Positions 1-9,885 of a stretch of DNA of 64,000 bases are shown here, in pieces (the first letter of the stretch is position 1; the number at the start of each line of letters is the position of its first letter). The notes under the pieces were generated by a model that saw nothing but the letters and a program-made list of their open reading frames with translations, did no database searches and was not told where the DNA came from. The translations under genes were made by a program, and so were the position numbers. This DNA comes from Brucella gallinifaecis (lineage in GTDB: Bacteria > Pseudomonadota > Alphaproteobacteria > Rhizobiales > Rhizobiaceae), in contig NZ_ML636800.1 in NCBI RefSeq assembly GCF_006476605.1, positions 310,001-374,000 on the forward strand, written 5' to 3'.

Positions 1-479
1 AAAGTTTTGATGCCATGGTTGATCATGTCACACAATTGCTTTCCGGTTTTTCGGAACGCAATAGTTTGGGCAAGCTGACCATTGGCTCTCGTTTTCACCT
101 GCTGGGCACATCTGGCACTGTAACAACTCTTGCTGGTATCCATCTTGGTCTTGAACGCTATGACCGTCGAAGGGTAGATGGTATGTGGATGCAGTCCCAT
201 GATGTTACACAGATGACCAACCGTCTGTTGTCCTGGGACTTTGAAGCACGGGTTGCCAATCCTTGTATTGGCGCCGACCGCGCCGATCTGGTACTTGCAG
301 GTTGCGCTATTCTTGATGCCATACGCAATGTGTGGCCGAGTGAAAAACTTCTTGTAGCCGATCGTGGATTACGCGAAGGCATATTGACCGAACTCATGTC
401 GCGTGACGGTGCATGGCGCCACAACCGCGCACCAGCCGTCAAAAATGGCGGCAAAACCGACGTAAGAAGCAGGCACTAA
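1..479 (+). CDS. Ppx/GppA-family phosphatase, C-terminal part (5' end outside window)
   Basis: This is the 3' part of an exopolyphosphatase / guanosine pentaphosphate phosphohydrolase gene; the reading frame is open from the left edge, so the start lies outside. The visible residues include the [11 protein letters not shown] stretch, the second phosphate-binding loop of the actin-like ATPase fold used by Ppx and GppA, and the family's C-terminal block ending in a [11 protein letters not shown] helix. Family members hydrolyse inorganic polyphosphate or convert pppGpp to ppGpp. The stop is one base before the rlmE start, so the two genes are very probably co-transcribed. Which of the two substrates it prefers cannot be told from this fragment. 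Confidence 0.88.
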   Translation, partial: SFDAMVDHVTQLLSGFSERNSLGKLTIGSRFHLLGTSGTVTTLAGIHLGLERYDRRRVDGMWMQSHDVTQMTNRLLSWDFEARVANPCIGADRADLVLAGCAILDAIRNVWPSEKLLVADRGLREGILTELMSRDGAWRHNRAPAVKNGGKTDVRSRH

Positions 480-480
480 A

Positions 481-1203
481 ATGAGCAAAGCAGGCGGCAA
501 CAAAAGCGGTACGAAAACCGGCGGGCGTGGTGGTGCGGGCACCAGCAATCTTCGTGTACGGGTGAAGAAAAAAGCCGGAACGATCAAGGAATCGTCGCGT
601 CGTTGGCTGGAACGCCATCTGAACGATCCTTATGTGCACAAATCAAGGCAAGACGGCTATCGTTCTCGCGCTGCCTATAAGCTGATTGAAATCAATGATC
701 GTTACAACCTTCTCAAAAAGGGGCAACGCATCATAGATCTTGGGGCGGCTCCAGGCGGCTGGTCGCAGATTGCGGCCAAGATTGTTGGCTCAACGGACGA
801 AGCACCACAGGTCGTCGGTATTGATTATCTGCATGTGGATCCGCTTCCGGGTGTCATTCTACTCGAAATGGACTTTCTCGATGATGCTGCCCCTGAAAAG
901 CTGATGGAAGCACTGGGGGAAAAACCCGATCTGGTTATTTCGGATATGGCGGCGCCAACGACTGGTCATCGCCGTACCGATCACCTTCGCACTGTGCATT
1001 TGTGTGAAGTTGCCGCCGATTTTGCAATATCTGTTCTCAAGCCGGGTGGTCACTTTCTGACAAAAACATTTCAGGGCGGCACTGAAAACGATCTTCTGGC
1101 GATGCTCAAACAAAAATTCAAATCTGTGCATCATATCAAGCCACCCGCATCGCGTGCTGAATCTGTCGAACTTTACCTGCTCGCTCGCGACTTCAAAGGC
1201 TGA
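481..1203 (+). CDS. rlmE: 23S rRNA (uridine 2552-2'-O)-methyltransferase RlmE/FtsJ
   Basis: SAM-dependent 2'-O-methyltransferase of the RrmJ/FtsJ family, which modifies U2552 of 23S rRNA late in 50S assembly. The 240-residue protein has a basic, glycine-rich N-terminal extension of about 35 residues, then RSRAAYKL, the SAM-binding [11 protein letters not shown] motif near residue 86, SDMAAPTTG near 154 and [10 protein letters not shown] near 188. The K-D-K-E catalytic tetrad is visible as about K67, D155, K195 and E230. The start follows the upstream phosphatase stop by one base, an arrangement that suggests translational coupling. The ATG is supported by this tight junction; the extension is longer than in the E. 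coli enzyme but common in alphaproteobacteria. Confidence 0.95.
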   Translation: MSKAGGNKSGTKTGGRGGAGTSNLRVRVKKKAGTIKESSRRWLERHLNDPYVHKSRQDGYRSRAAYKLIEINDRYNLLKKGQRIIDLGAAPGGWSQIAAKIVGSTDEAPQVVGIDYLHVDPLPGVILLEMDFLDDAAPEKLMEALGEKPDLVISDMAAPTTGHRRTDHLRTVHLCEVAADFAISVLKPGGHFLTKTFQGGTENDLLAMLKQKFKSVHHIKPPASRAESVELYLLARDFKG

Positions 1204-1224
1204 CAATCGTAGCAGTGAACTCTT

Positions 1225-2661
1225 TCATTTGTCGTTAGACATGCTGGCTTCTTCCAAGGCTGCAACCTCGTTGTGTTTGCGCTTGAACTTGTGTGCGCTC
1301 GAAAGTTCATGCCCCGCATCCGGTGCCAGTCTTGCAAACCAGAAAAAGGCCGTTGCGGATACAAGCGCCACAATAAAGAACCCCACGTGAAAATCGATCA
1401 ACTGAAGTGGTGCAGCGCGAAAAGCTGTACTCAGTTCAAGAACTCCACCAGCCAGTGAAACGCCAAGCGCAATTGAAACCTGTTGCGCCACTGCGGTTAT
1501 AGGTGTCGCCTGACTTGTTCTGGTATCTGGAATTTCGGCAAAAGCCAGTGCATTCACACCAGTGAAGAACAGAGAGCGAAAAAAGCCTCCGATCAACAAA
1601 AAACCGATAATGACACCATAGGGTGTATCGGGGAAAAACAGACCGTTGGCCGCAATGAAGCCCGCTGAAATCAATGATCCATACATCAGCGTACGGCGAA
1701 AACCGAACAGATTATACACCTGCTTCGCACCGAACTTCATGCTTATAGCGCCAATCGCGGAAACGAAAGTCATCATGCCCGACTGGAAGGGCGTCATGCC
1801 AAAACCAAGCTGAAACATTAAAGGCAAAAGAAACGGAATTGCTCCAATACCCAGCCGGAACACACTGCCACCAACAACAGCAGAGCGGAAAACCTGATTG
1901 TTGAAAAGTTTCAGATTAAGCAAAGGGTCAACCGTGCGGCGCGCGTGAACAATATAAAATATTGCGCAGACAAGTCCGAGCGCCAGAACCGCAGCGCCAA
2001 TCATTGGTGGCAATGCAGGCAGACTAACCACCGACAAGCCAAACACGACACCTGACATGGCAACACCAGACAGGATAAATCCCGGCCAATCCAGCGGCTT
2101 GATAATACGTTCACCCGTATCTGGAAGAAAGCGCGTTGCAAACCAGATACCCAAAAGACCGATTGGCATATTGATCAGAAATATCCAGTGCCACGTGAAA
2201 AAAGTCGTAATGAAGCCACCAACCGGAGGCCCAACCAGCGGCCCGACCATTGCCGGTATGGTAAGCCACGCCATTGCTGAAACCAGTTCATTTCGTGGTG
2301 TCGCGCGGATCAATACCAACCGCCCGACCGGAGTCATCATTGCGCCGCCCATTCCCTGCAAAAAACGCGAAACGACAAATGCTGCAAGAGAATTCGAAGC
2401 AGCACAGGCAACGGAACCAACGACAAAAACCGCAATTGCTGCGCGAAAAACATTCTTTGCCCCGAATCGATCTGCCATCCAACCGCTAACTGGAATGAAA
2501 ACCGCGAGCGAGACGAGATATGCGGTCAATGCGAGTTTCAAGGCGATCGGGCTGGTGCCAATATCAGCAGCAATAGCTGGGAGCGAAGTCGAAATAACAT
2601 TCGAATCCATCTGTTCCATGAAAAGAGCAATGGCCAATACGAGAGGAACGATGCGATTCAC
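1225..2661 (-). CDS. MFS drug exporter, DHA2 (EmrB/MdtD-like) family
   Basis: A 478-residue proton-coupled major facilitator of the inner membrane. The N-terminus (ALFMEQMDSNVISTSLPAIA) carries the DHA2-type motif of helix 1, and helix 2 to 3 contains the G-x-x-ADRFG loop (motif A). A hydrophobic pattern fills residues 1-440, ending in a short hydrophilic tail. The closest recognised group is MdtD-like multidrug exporters; the substrate cannot be inferred. It is convergent with rlmE, the ends being 21 bp apart. A pair of palindromes lies upstream (2844-2886), between this gene and the small protein gene at 2951, suggesting regulation by a dimeric repressor that is not encoded nearby. Confidence 0.85.
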   Translation of the reverse strand: MNRIVPLVLAIALFMEQMDSNVISTSLPAIAADIGTSPIALKLALTAYLVSLAVFIPVSGWMADRFGAKNVFRAAIAVFVVGSVACAASNSLAAFVVSRFLQGMGGAMMTPVGRLVLIRATPRNELVSAMAWLTIPAMVGPLVGPPVGGFITTFFTWHWIFLINMPIGLLGIWFATRFLPDTGERIIKPLDWPGFILSGVAMSGVVFGLSVVSLPALPPMIGAAVLALGLVCAIFYIVHARRTVDPLLNLKLFNNQVFRSAVVGGSVFRLGIGAIPFLLPLMFQLGFGMTPFQSGMMTFVSAIGAISMKFGAKQVYNLFGFRRTLMYGSLISAGFIAANGLFFPDTPYGVIIGFLLIGGFFRSLFFTGVNALAFAEIPDTRTSQATPITAVAQQVSIALGVSLAGGVLELSTAFRAAPLQLIDFHVGFFIVALVSATAFFWFARLAPDAGHELSSAHKFKRKHNEVAALEEASMSNDK

Positions 2662-2843
2662 AATAAAAATCCGAATAAAAGCAGCGACTTATACTCTATT
2701 TTCAGCTCGTTTACAGCCTGCATTCGGTGGAATACGCCTTGCCGATTAGTCAGGCTTTATGCATCACAAAGCGGTGGATTGCACAAATTGCAAGTTATTT
2801 TATCGAGCACCTATCATCTCACGCATTGTTTCAACCATTCACA

Positions 2844-2886
2844 ATTACGTAATACAGGGTTGCGAAAGCTGTAACAGGCTGTTACA
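2844..2886. promoter_or_regulatory. Two operator-like palindromes upstream of the MFS exporter
   Basis: Two dyads sit in the 290-bp gap between the exporter (start 2661, leftward) and the small gene at 2951. ATTACGTAAT is at 2844-2853 and TGTAACA-ggc-TGTTACA at 2870-2886, a perfect 7-bp repeat around 3 bp. Such symmetry is typical of TetR or MarR family operators. No cognate regulator is adjacent, so the link to either gene is inference. Confidence 0.45.
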
Positions 2887-2950
2887 TTCCGTTATAGTTC
2901 TCGTGCTTTAGAATCCGATGTGGAGGCATCGTGGTTCAAGGAGGTAGAAA

Positions 2951-3052
2951 ATGAATGATATTACTAGATCGGCGCTCATATATGGAATGATGATCATTTC
3001 ATTGAACACTGCGCTGGCTATCGGCCTTCTTGGGCTGGACTTCCTGCGCTAA
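2951..3052 (+). CDS. Small single-span membrane protein, 33 residues (unrecognised)
   Basis: A short reading frame opens with ATG six bases after a strong Shine-Dalgarno sequence (AAGGAGG, 2939-2945). It encodes 33 residues: a short polar head MNDITRS, then an unbroken hydrophobic run from about residue 8 to 29 (ALIYGMMIISLNTALAIGLL), ending DFLR. This is the size and shape of a single-span small membrane protein. It is followed 44 bp later by a near-perfect intrinsic terminator (3097-3131), so it forms a complete one-gene unit. I do not recognise the family. Its position next to an exporter could mean it associates with it, but it is on the opposite strand. Confidence 0.6.
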   Translation: MNDITRSALIYGMMIISLNTALAIGLLGLDFLR

Positions 3053-3096
3053 ACGCTAAATCCACCGTAATAAATATGCCCTCCAGGCAAATATGC

Positions 3097-3131
3097 AAAA
3101 GAGTGCTCTTCATTTTTAAGAGCACTCTTTT
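3097..3131 (+). terminator. Intrinsic terminator after the 33-residue membrane protein
   Basis: A perfect 14-bp inverted repeat (AAAAGAGTGCTCTT at 3097-3110 and its complement at 3118-3131) with a 7-nt loop, ending in a T run. It could act on both strands. Confidence 0.85.
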
Positions 3132-3300
3132 AGTATAAACAGGCAAATTATCTTTTTAATTGCCTCGTTGTTTAGTCCCAAAGTATGCTGGATTTGAAGA
3201 TCCTATCATTAACATGGCATCCACGTTTAGAAACTTCAAATCCGTAAACCACACTCGATATCCTTATCCCAAAACCGGTTCCTCGTTTAAAAATTATATT

Positions 3301-4416
3301 CTAAACAATTCGCGCCTGTGTTTTGGGTTCGAAGAACACCGCCTTGTCGAGATTGAATGCAAGACAAGATCGCTGCCCCGCCGCAATAGGTGCGTCCGCA
3401 CGCAAACGCGCAACCACCTGTTTGCCGCCAATGCGTGTCACAGCAAATGTATCTGAACCAGCAGGCTCGACAACATCAATCAGACAATCAGCCTCAGCAA
3501 TAAATCGGGCATTACGGTCAGCGCCATCAAGATCAGTCAGTGCTTCCGGGCGAATACCAAAAATGACATTCTGGCCTAGATGATCACCAAGGCTTTCTGG
3601 CGCTTTTTTAAGAGGGATTTTCAAGGGATCCCCTTCGCCCTGCTCCAACATTATTGCAAAATCTGAACCATCCTTTTCAACACTTGCATTCAGCAAATTC
3701 ATAGCTGGAGATCCCATAAAATCTGCCACAAACATATTGGCGGGATTGTTGTAGATTTCCGCAGGAGTTCCAAACTGCTGAAGGACACCATCCTTTAAAA
3801 CAGCAATTTTTGTTGCAAGCGTCATCGCCTCGATCTGATCATGAGTCACATAAACGATTGTCGTCTTCATGCGATGATGCAGCCGCTTGATCTCGGTACG
3901 CATATCCACACGTAGTTTGGCATCGAGGTTAGACAGCGGTTCATCAAACAAGAACACTTGCGGATTGCGCACAAGTGCACGCCCCATAGCCACACGCTGG
4001 CGCTGACCACCTGAAAGCTGGCTTGGTTTGCGATCAAGAAGATGACCGATCTGCAAAATATCAGCCACTTCCTGAATTGCCTTGTCACGCTCTGGCTTTG
4101 GCACTTTACGAATTTCCATCCCGAAAGCGATATTCCCCGCAACTGTCATGTTTGGATAAAGCGCATAGGACTGGAACACCATCGCGATATCACGCTGTGA
4201 TGGATGCAGGCCGGAAATAGAGTGCCCATTGATCGAAATATCGCCAGATGTAATCGGCTCAAGACCAGCAATTGTGTTAAGCAAAGTCGATTTACCGCAT
4301 CCCGACGGGCCAACCAGAACCAGAAAGCCGCCCTCTTCGATTTCGATATTGATATCCTTCAAGACCGCAACATTGCCGTAGGATTTATAGAGATCAGTAA
4401 TTTTCAGAAATGACAT
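3301..4416 (-). CDS. Sugar ABC importer ATP-binding protein (UgpC/MalK type)
   Basis: A 371-residue ATPase of the carbohydrate uptake transporter-1 family, cytoplasmic face. Visible motifs are Walker A GPSGCGKST near residue 37, the Q-loop VFQSYALYPNMTV, signature LSGGQRQRVAMGRALVR near 136, Walker B VFLFDEPLSNLDAK and the switch histidine in VTHDQIEAM. The C-terminal 130 residues form the OB-fold/TOBE regulatory domain usual in MalK-type proteins. It is the last gene of a leftward operon: binding protein (6381-7649), two permeases, then this ATPase, which starts 7 bp after the second permease. Such ATPases can serve several importers. Confidence 0.93.
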   Translation of the reverse strand: MSFLKITDLYKSYGNVAVLKDINIEIEEGGFLVLVGPSGCGKSTLLNTIAGLEPITSGDISINGHSISGLHPSQRDIAMVFQSYALYPNMTVAGNIAFGMEIRKVPKPERDKAIQEVADILQIGHLLDRKPSQLSGGQRQRVAMGRALVRNPQVFLFDEPLSNLDAKLRVDMRTEIKRLHHRMKTTIVYVTHDQIEAMTLATKIAVLKDGVLQQFGTPAEIYNNPANMFVADFMGSPAMNLLNASVEKDGSDFAIMLEQGEGDPLKIPLKKAPESLGDHLGQNVIFGIRPEALTDLDGADRNARFIAEADCLIDVVEPAGSDTFAVTRIGGKQVVARLRADAPIAAGQRSCLAFNLDKAVFFEPKTQARIV

Positions 4417-4423
4417 TTAAGAT

Positions 4424-5305
4424 TTATCCCTTAACGGCACCGGACATCAGACCACGCACGAAATAACGCCCGGAAACGATGTAAACGATCAGCGTTGGCA
4501 GGGCAGCTAGAATGGCGGCTGCGAAATGAACGTTATATTCCTTGACGCCTGTGGATGAGGAAACGAGATTATTCAACGCAACTGTCATCGGAGTTGAATG
4601 TACACCAGAAAAAGAAGCACCGAAAAGAAAGTCGTTCCAGATATTGGTAAACTGCCAGATGACTGAAACAACGATAATCGGACCGGATGACGGCAGAAGA
4701 ATGCGCCAGAAAATCTGGAAAAAACTCGCACCATCAATTTGTGCTGCACGAACCAGCTCGGTAGGAAACGCCTCATAATAATTGCGGAAATAAAGCGTCG
4801 TAAAACCGATGCCATAAACCACATGGACGAGGATCAGCCCCCAGATCGTGCCGGCAATGCCCAGCATACCCAGCACACGCGCCATCGGGATCAGCACAAT
4901 CTGAAACGGGATAAAACACGATAACAGCAACAGCCCGAAGAAAATATTTGAACCGCGAAAGCGCCATTTTGTCAGAACATAACCGTTCAATGCGCCAACA
5001 ATCGTTGAAATGACAACCGCTGGCACGACCATAAGGATCGAGTTGATAAAAAATGGCTTAAGACCCGTTGGCTGTACACCAATCTGAGCCGTCGACCATG
5101 CTGACAGCCATGGCTCAATTGTCCATTGCTGTGGCAAACCTAGCATTCCACCCTGACGGATTTCTTCGAGTGGCTTGAACGAATTGACCAGCATTACATA
5201 AAGCGGCAACAGGTAATAAATCGCAAAAAGCAACAGCGCAGAATAGATCAAAGCGCGTGTGAGCTTGCCACTGCTGATCGCATTTTCCTGGAGTTGGACA
5301 CTCAT
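4424..5305 (-). CDS. Sugar ABC importer permease, second subunit (MalG/GtsC type)
   Basis: A 293-residue inner membrane permease with six predicted spans. The EAA loop that docks the ATPase is visible as ELVRAAQIDGASFFQIFWRILLP around residues 185-205, and the N-terminal YLLPLYVMLVNSFK is characteristic of MalG-like subunits. The start ATG overlaps the stop of the first permease by 4 bp (ATGA), so the two are translationally coupled. Together with the partner at 5302 it forms the channel of the sugar importer. Confidence 0.92.
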   Translation of the reverse strand: MSVQLQENAISSGKLTRALIYSALLLFAIYYLLPLYVMLVNSFKPLEEIRQGGMLGLPQQWTIEPWLSAWSTAQIGVQPTGLKPFFINSILMVVPAVVISTIVGALNGYVLTKWRFRGSNIFFGLLLLSCFIPFQIVLIPMARVLGMLGIAGTIWGLILVHVVYGIGFTTLYFRNYYEAFPTELVRAAQIDGASFFQIFWRILLPSSGPIIVVSVIWQFTNIWNDFLFGASFSGVHSTPMTVALNNLVSSSTGVKEYNVHFAAAILAALPTLIVYIVSGRYFVRGLMSGAVKG

Positions 5306-6183
5306 GAGCGCGATCCTCCACGAATTTCGGAATAGAGATATGGAATGATGATCGAGAAGATCATCACCAGCATGATAATTGCCGATGAAGCGCCAATGCC
5401 CATCTGGTTTCGTGTAAATGTATAGGAATACATGAAGGTCGCGGGCAATTCTGTTGCCTGTCCCGGCCCTCCCCCGGTCAGGGCAATCACAAGGTCATAG
5501 GCTTTGATCGCAAGATGGGCGAGGACCACAAAAGCCGACAGAAATACCGGACGCATCAAGGGGATGATAATGCGTCGATAAATTGTGCCTGTTGAAGCGC
5601 CGTCAATCTGCGCTGCCTTGATAATTTCATTATCGACACCACGCAAACCCGCCAGGAACATCGCCATGACGAAACCCGACGACTGCCAGACCGCTGCAAT
5701 CACAAGGCAATAGATCGCCATCGTGTTGCTCTTGATCCAATTGAAAGTAAAGCCTTCCCACCCCCAGACCCGAATTGTATGTTCAAGACCGATGCCCGGA
5801 TCAAGAAACCATTTCCAGGCCGTGCCCGTCACGATGAATGATAGCGCCATCGGATAGAGATAGATCGGCCGCAGAAAGCCTTCGCCACGGATTTTCTGAT
5901 CGAGCAGAATAGCCAGAAACAGGCCGATCACAGAACAGATGACAATATAAAGAGAAGCAAAAATCGCAAGATTGGTAACGGCACGCCACCAATGCGGCAA
6001 TGCCCACAATTTTTCATAATTCGTAAGACCAACAAAGCCATAAGACGGCAGCATTCGGCTATTGGTGACAGAAAGAATGCCTGTGTAAATGATGAACCCA
6101 TATACAAAAACGAGGACAATAAGAAAGCTCGGTGCCATTACCAGCTTAGGCACCAGTTCCTGTAGCCGTCTGTTACGCTGCAT
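5302..6183 (-). CDS. Sugar ABC importer permease, first subunit (MalF/GtsB type)
   Basis: Inner membrane permease with six spans; the EAA loop appears as EIIKAAQIDGASTGTIYRRIIIPLM. The reading frame is open upstream to 6213, but the ATG at 6183 (protein MQRNRRLQEL, 293 residues) is preceded by GGGTGG at a usual spacing and matches the normal length, so I use it; an ATG at 6198 is an alternative. It overlaps the next permease by 4 bp. It is separated from the upstream binding-protein gene by a strong hairpin (6349-6371), the usual device for making more binding protein than permease. Confidence 0.9.
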   Translation of the reverse strand: MQRNRRLQELVPKLVMAPSFLIVLVFVYGFIIYTGILSVTNSRMLPSYGFVGLTNYEKLWALPHWWRAVTNLAIFASLYIVICSVIGLFLAILLDQKIRGEGFLRPIYLYPMALSFIVTGTAWKWFLDPGIGLEHTIRVWGWEGFTFNWIKSNTMAIYCLVIAAVWQSSGFVMAMFLAGLRGVDNEIIKAAQIDGASTGTIYRRIIIPLMRPVFLSAFVVLAHLAIKAYDLVIALTGGGPGQATELPATFMYSYTFTRNQMGIGASSAIIMLVMIFSIIIPYLYSEIRGGSRS

Positions 6184-6348
6184 ATTCGCGCCACCCATTT
6201 CTACGCTGCACACCCGGCACCGTTCAATCGCGGCGCTCTTGATGCGGGCTATTGTTCCAACGGCATTATTGTCTGCCGCTCACTGCAATAAATTTATTCA
6301 GGCAAAAAATTAGCCTGTAGTTCAATGAATTGTCATGCTTGAAAGGAA

Positions 6349-6371
6349 AGCGCCCGGAAATGCCGGGCGCT
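6349..6371 (-). terminator. Hairpin between binding-protein and permease genes
   Basis: AGCGCCCGG and its exact complement CCGGGCGCT flank a 5-nt loop. It lies just downstream of the binding-protein stop on the minus strand and is followed by a weak pyrimidine tract. It is probably a partial terminator or mRNA-stabilising stem giving excess binding protein over membrane subunits. Confidence 0.7.
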
Positions 6372-6380
6372 CACTTTTGC

Positions 6381-7649
6381 TTATTTCGCGCCTTCAACAG
6401 CAGAAACCAGTTCCTTAACAGCATCCTCTGAGGAAAGCTGGCCGTTAAACTGACGGGTCACGACGTCATAAATCGCGTTCTTGACAGAGGCCGGATTTGC
6501 ATAGCCATGCCCCATCGAGCCGAGCATTGTGCCCTTTTCTGCCGCTTCCTTGACGTCAGCAATAGCTTTCTTGCCACAAGCATCAAAATCAGTATCAGGC
6601 ACATCGGTGCGTGCAGGCGCCGAGCCTTTGACCACATTAAAGGCCGACTGGAATGCCGGGCTTTCAATAGCCGAAGCCATTTCAAGCTGCGCAGGAACCT
6701 TGTCATCAGCAACCTTGAACATGGCGAACATATCGGAATTAAAGGTCACAGATCCTTGCGTTTCCGGGTAGCGCACGCAGACAAAGTCTTCGCCTGGTTT
6801 CTTGCCAGCCTTGACGAACTCACCTTTCGCCCAATCCCCCATGAACTGAACGCCAGCCTTGTCTTCAATCACCATGGCCGAAGCCAGATTCCAGTCACGA
6901 CCGGAAAAATTGTCATCCACATAAGAACGCAACTTGGTCATACGATCAAACGCCTGCTTCATCGTATCACTGCCCAAAGCTTCCGGGTCGAGGTCAATAA
7001 AAGCCTTTTTGTAAAAGTCTGGACCAAAAGAAAGTACGACAGCGTCGAAAATCGTTGCATCCTGCCAGGGCTGGCCACCGTGCGCGATAGGGATGATGCC
7101 CTGTTCCTTGAACTTGTCCAGAAGGGCTACGAGTTCATCCCAGTTGGCAGGCTCTTTACCACCAGCCTTGTCGAGAGCTGCCTTGTTGATCCACATCCAG
7201 TTCGTGGAATGAATGTTCACAGGCGCAGCAATCCAATGGCCGTCATATTTGGCAAATTCCTGCAAAGGTGCTGGAATAACCTTGTCCCAGCCTTCCTTGT
7301 TGGCAACCTCATCCAGATTACCAAGTGCGCCCTGTTCCGACCAGTCGCGAATATCAAAACCCAGCATCTGCACAGCCGTTGGCGCATTACCTGCTGTCAC
7401 GCGTGCACGCAATACGGTCATCGCTTCGGTTCCACCGCCGCCCGCAACCGGCATATCCGTCCAGCTGATACCCTTGGCCTCAAGATCCTTCTTCAGAACA
7501 TCAAGAGCCGCAGCTTCGCCGCCAGCTGTCCACCAATGCAGGACTTCAACATTCTGCTTGTCCTGTGCACTGACGCTCACAGGTGCCATTGCTGCAAGCA
7601 TTGCACAGCCAGCCGTACTCATTACTGCCATTCTGAAAAGTTTATGCAT
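6381..7649 (-). CDS. Sugar ABC importer substrate-binding protein, glucose/mannose (GtsA) type
   Basis: A 422-residue periplasmic binding protein of the carbohydrate uptake-1 class. A Sec signal peptide covers about residues 1-28 ([23 protein letters not shown]). The mature start [21 protein letters not shown] and the conserved [21 protein letters not shown] and [17 protein letters not shown] blocks match the GtsA/glucose-binding group that handles glucose, mannose and sometimes galactose. A GGGAGG ribosome-binding site precedes the ATG. It is the first gene of the operon, with a LacI-type operator about 140 bp upstream (7788-7799). The substrate is inferred from the family and not proven. 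Confidence 0.85.
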   Translation of the reverse strand: MHKLFRMAVMSTAGCAMLAAMAPVSVSAQDKQNVEVLHWWTAGGEAAALDVLKKDLEAKGISWTDMPVAGGGGTEAMTVLRARVTAGNAPTAVQMLGFDIRDWSEQGALGNLDEVANKEGWDKVIPAPLQEFAKYDGHWIAAPVNIHSTNWMWINKAALDKAGGKEPANWDELVALLDKFKEQGIIPIAHGGQPWQDATIFDAVVLSFGPDFYKKAFIDLDPEALGSDTMKQAFDRMTKLRSYVDDNFSGRDWNLASAMVIEDKAGVQFMGDWAKGEFVKAGKKPGEDFVCVRYPETQGSVTFNSDMFAMFKVADDKVPAQLEMASAIESPAFQSAFNVVKGSAPARTDVPDTDFDACGKKAIADVKEAAEKGTMLGSMGHGYANPASVKNAIYDVVTRQFNGQLSSEDAVKELVSAVEGAK

Positions 7650-7787
7650 GTGTCTACCTCCCGTAGAACTCTACAAAACAAAATTTCATCGGACATTCTG
7701 CGTGCCTCAGACCCGCATATCCAAAAGAGCTTCCAATCTGCTTTGAGACCTCCATCCCATTTATTAATCGCAGCTCCTCCTGCGATT

Positions 7788-7799
7788 GACAACGTTGTC
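7788..7799. promoter_or_regulatory. LacI-family operator-like palindrome upstream of the sugar importer
   Basis: GACAACGTTGTC is a perfect 12-bp palindrome with the central CG of LacI/GalR-family operators. Rhizobial alpha-glucoside and trehalose regulators use a nearly identical site. It lies about 140 bp upstream of the binding-protein start. No LacI-family gene is in the window. Confidence 0.55.
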
Positions 7800-8128
7800 T
7801 TTTTAGAGCGAACTAACCCCTCAAAACAAGATGTATGCTTAACATAGGCTTAGATACGGGACATGAGTCAATATAATTTACACAAAATAGCGCCAAATAA
7901 TGCGTCAACTATCGGCTTAAAAGGAAAAATCCCTCTAAATAATGAAGTAAAAATAGTGTGTTAGCCTATTAAAAACATTTCTGGCAGTAAGCTTTAATCC
8001 TATACTCAATATGCGCTAAAAAATACGCCAAACTGTCTTTTTCCAAGCATAAATTTCCCGTGAACGGGCTGGACAAGGCCGTTTAAAATGCATATTTTCC
8101 GGCTGTTCGCACAATGGTGTGCGGACTT

Positions 8129-8290
8129 GTTCTCGGGGCGGGGTGAAACTCCCCACCGGCGGTATGAAGAGCAATCTTCGAGCCCGCGAGCGCTTGAAAT
8201 TCAAGCCTTCTGCAAGGCATGTTTCAAGGTCAGCAGATCCGGTGAGATGCCGGAGCCGACGGTTAAAGTCCGGATGAAAGAGAGCGAATG
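8129..8290 (+). ncRNA. FMN riboswitch (RFN element) controlling ribH2
   Basis: The conserved RFN core is present in order: GGGGCGGGGTGAAACTCCCC then ACCGGCGGTA (8134-8164), AGCCCGCGAGCG (8181-8192), GTCAGCAGATCCGGTG (8229-8244), GCCGGAGCCGACGGTTAAAGT (ends about 8270) and CCGGATGAAAGAGA. It binds flavin mononucleotide and represses downstream expression. A variable arm sits between the second and third blocks. It lies just upstream of ribH2, and a terminator-like stem with a T run follows at 8297-8330, consistent with transcriptional attenuation. Confidence 0.95.
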
Positions 8291-8296
8291 AGCGTT

Positions 8297-8330
8297 AAAC
8301 CTCGTGTTTTGCGAAGGTTTTCGTTTTTTT
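8297..8330 (+). terminator. Expression-platform terminator of the FMN riboswitch
   Basis: AAACCTCG and CGAAGGTTT (one bulged A) form a stem around a 7-nt loop, followed by TCG and seven T residues. It lies between the riboswitch and the ribH2 start at 8363. Confidence 0.6.
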
Positions 8331-8347
8331 GTGCGCCCTGATTCTAG

Positions 8348-8839
<492 letters not shown>

Positions 8840-8875
8840 TCATGTTCATAGCCGGCCTTGCATCAACAGGGCCGG

Positions 8876-9685
8876 TTATTCGCTGATAATACGCTCAGGA
8901 TGCGAATAGACATCAAAATCCTCCCCCCGAACAAGTGCCACAAGCGTCAGATTGGCTTCATCGGCCGTACGGATCGCTAACGCTGTCGGTGCCGAAATTG
9001 CAGCCAATAATGGCACGCCAAGAATAATGGCCTTCTGCACCATCTCGACGGAAACGCGGCTGGTAATCGCCACCAGACCCTGCCCTGCCGGCCTGCCCGC
9101 ATGCGCCATTGCTCCGATGAGCTTATCCAGAGCATTGTGACGCCCAACATCCTCACGAACGGCTAAAAGCCCCTCGCCCGGAAGATAGAAGCCTGCACCA
9201 TGCACGGCTCTCGTTTCTGCATTTAATGTCTGAGAGACGCTCAAAGCGTTCATAGCAGCAATAATCGATAGAGACTTAAAACGTAAATGGCTGCCAGACA
9301 GCATTGGTACTGGCCGCAAAGCCTGATCAATGGAATCAATACCACACAAGCCACAGCCAACAGGACCGGCCATAAATCTGCGTCGCGTGACAAGCGTCTC
9401 GCCCGGCTGCTCAGTCAATCGCATTTGAACATCAATGCCTTTCTCAAAGACCTCAATGTTCAAATCTTCGATTTCAGAAATATTGGATATGATACTTTCA
9501 GTAAGACTGAATCCGACTGCAAAATCCTCCAGATCGGCAGGTGTTGCCATCATGACGGCGTGGGTTGTGCCATTATAGCTCATGGCAACAGGCACTTCTT
9601 CCGGCACCTCGCGAGAACTTCCATAAAAGCCTGTCTCGCGTCGCACGAGACGCGGCAGATTCTGGCTGATCTTTGGTATCCTCAT
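8876..9685 (-). CDS. fdhD: FdhD, sulfur carrier/sulfurtransferase for formate dehydrogenase
   Basis: FdhD passes sulfur from a cysteine desulfurase to the molybdenum cofactor of formate dehydrogenases and also chaperones it in. The conserved cysteine pair is visible in GPVGCGLCGIDS at about residue 110. Other family blocks are EDFAVGFSLTESII, REDVGRHNALDKLIG, ITSRVSVEMVQKA and GVPLLAAISAPTALAI. The frame is open to an ATG at 9730, but the ATG at 9685 (protein MRIPKISQNL, 269 residues) has AGAGG at the proper distance and is preferred. No formate dehydrogenase genes are in the window. Confidence 0.92.
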   Translation of the reverse strand: MRIPKISQNLPRLVRRETGFYGSSREVPEEVPVAMSYNGTTHAVMMATPADLEDFAVGFSLTESIISNISEIEDLNIEVFEKGIDVQMRLTEQPGETLVTRRRFMAGPVGCGLCGIDSIDQALRPVPMLSGSHLRFKSLSIIAAMNALSVSQTLNAETRAVHGAGFYLPGEGLLAVREDVGRHNALDKLIGAMAHAGRPAGQGLVAITSRVSVEMVQKAIILGVPLLAAISAPTALAIRTADEANLTLVALVRGEDFDVYSHPERIISE

Positions 9686-9885
9686 ATCATTTGGCCTCTG
9701 GTCATAAAGACTTTCAACCTGTCTTACCATTTATTGTCAGCTACTCAATGACTTTGAAGCGGCAGATAAAGCTGTCATTGCGCCCTTGCAGCAAGGTTCG
9801 CGAACAAGCTATACAAGCAAGTCTCAAAACGTCGCAAATGACGATGAAGCTGTGTTCCGACTGATACTCTTTTAGGTGCAAAATA

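Noticed and set aside
6507-7847. A 446-codon open frame on the plus strand
   Set aside because: It is antisense to the sugar-binding protein gene, whose signal peptide, family motifs and ribosome-binding site are clear. The antisense protein has no recognisable domains.
9673-9864. A 63-codon frame between fdhD and the TIGR01244 gene
   Set aside because: No ribosome-binding site and it overlaps the 5' end of fdhD in antisense; amino acid pattern looks random.
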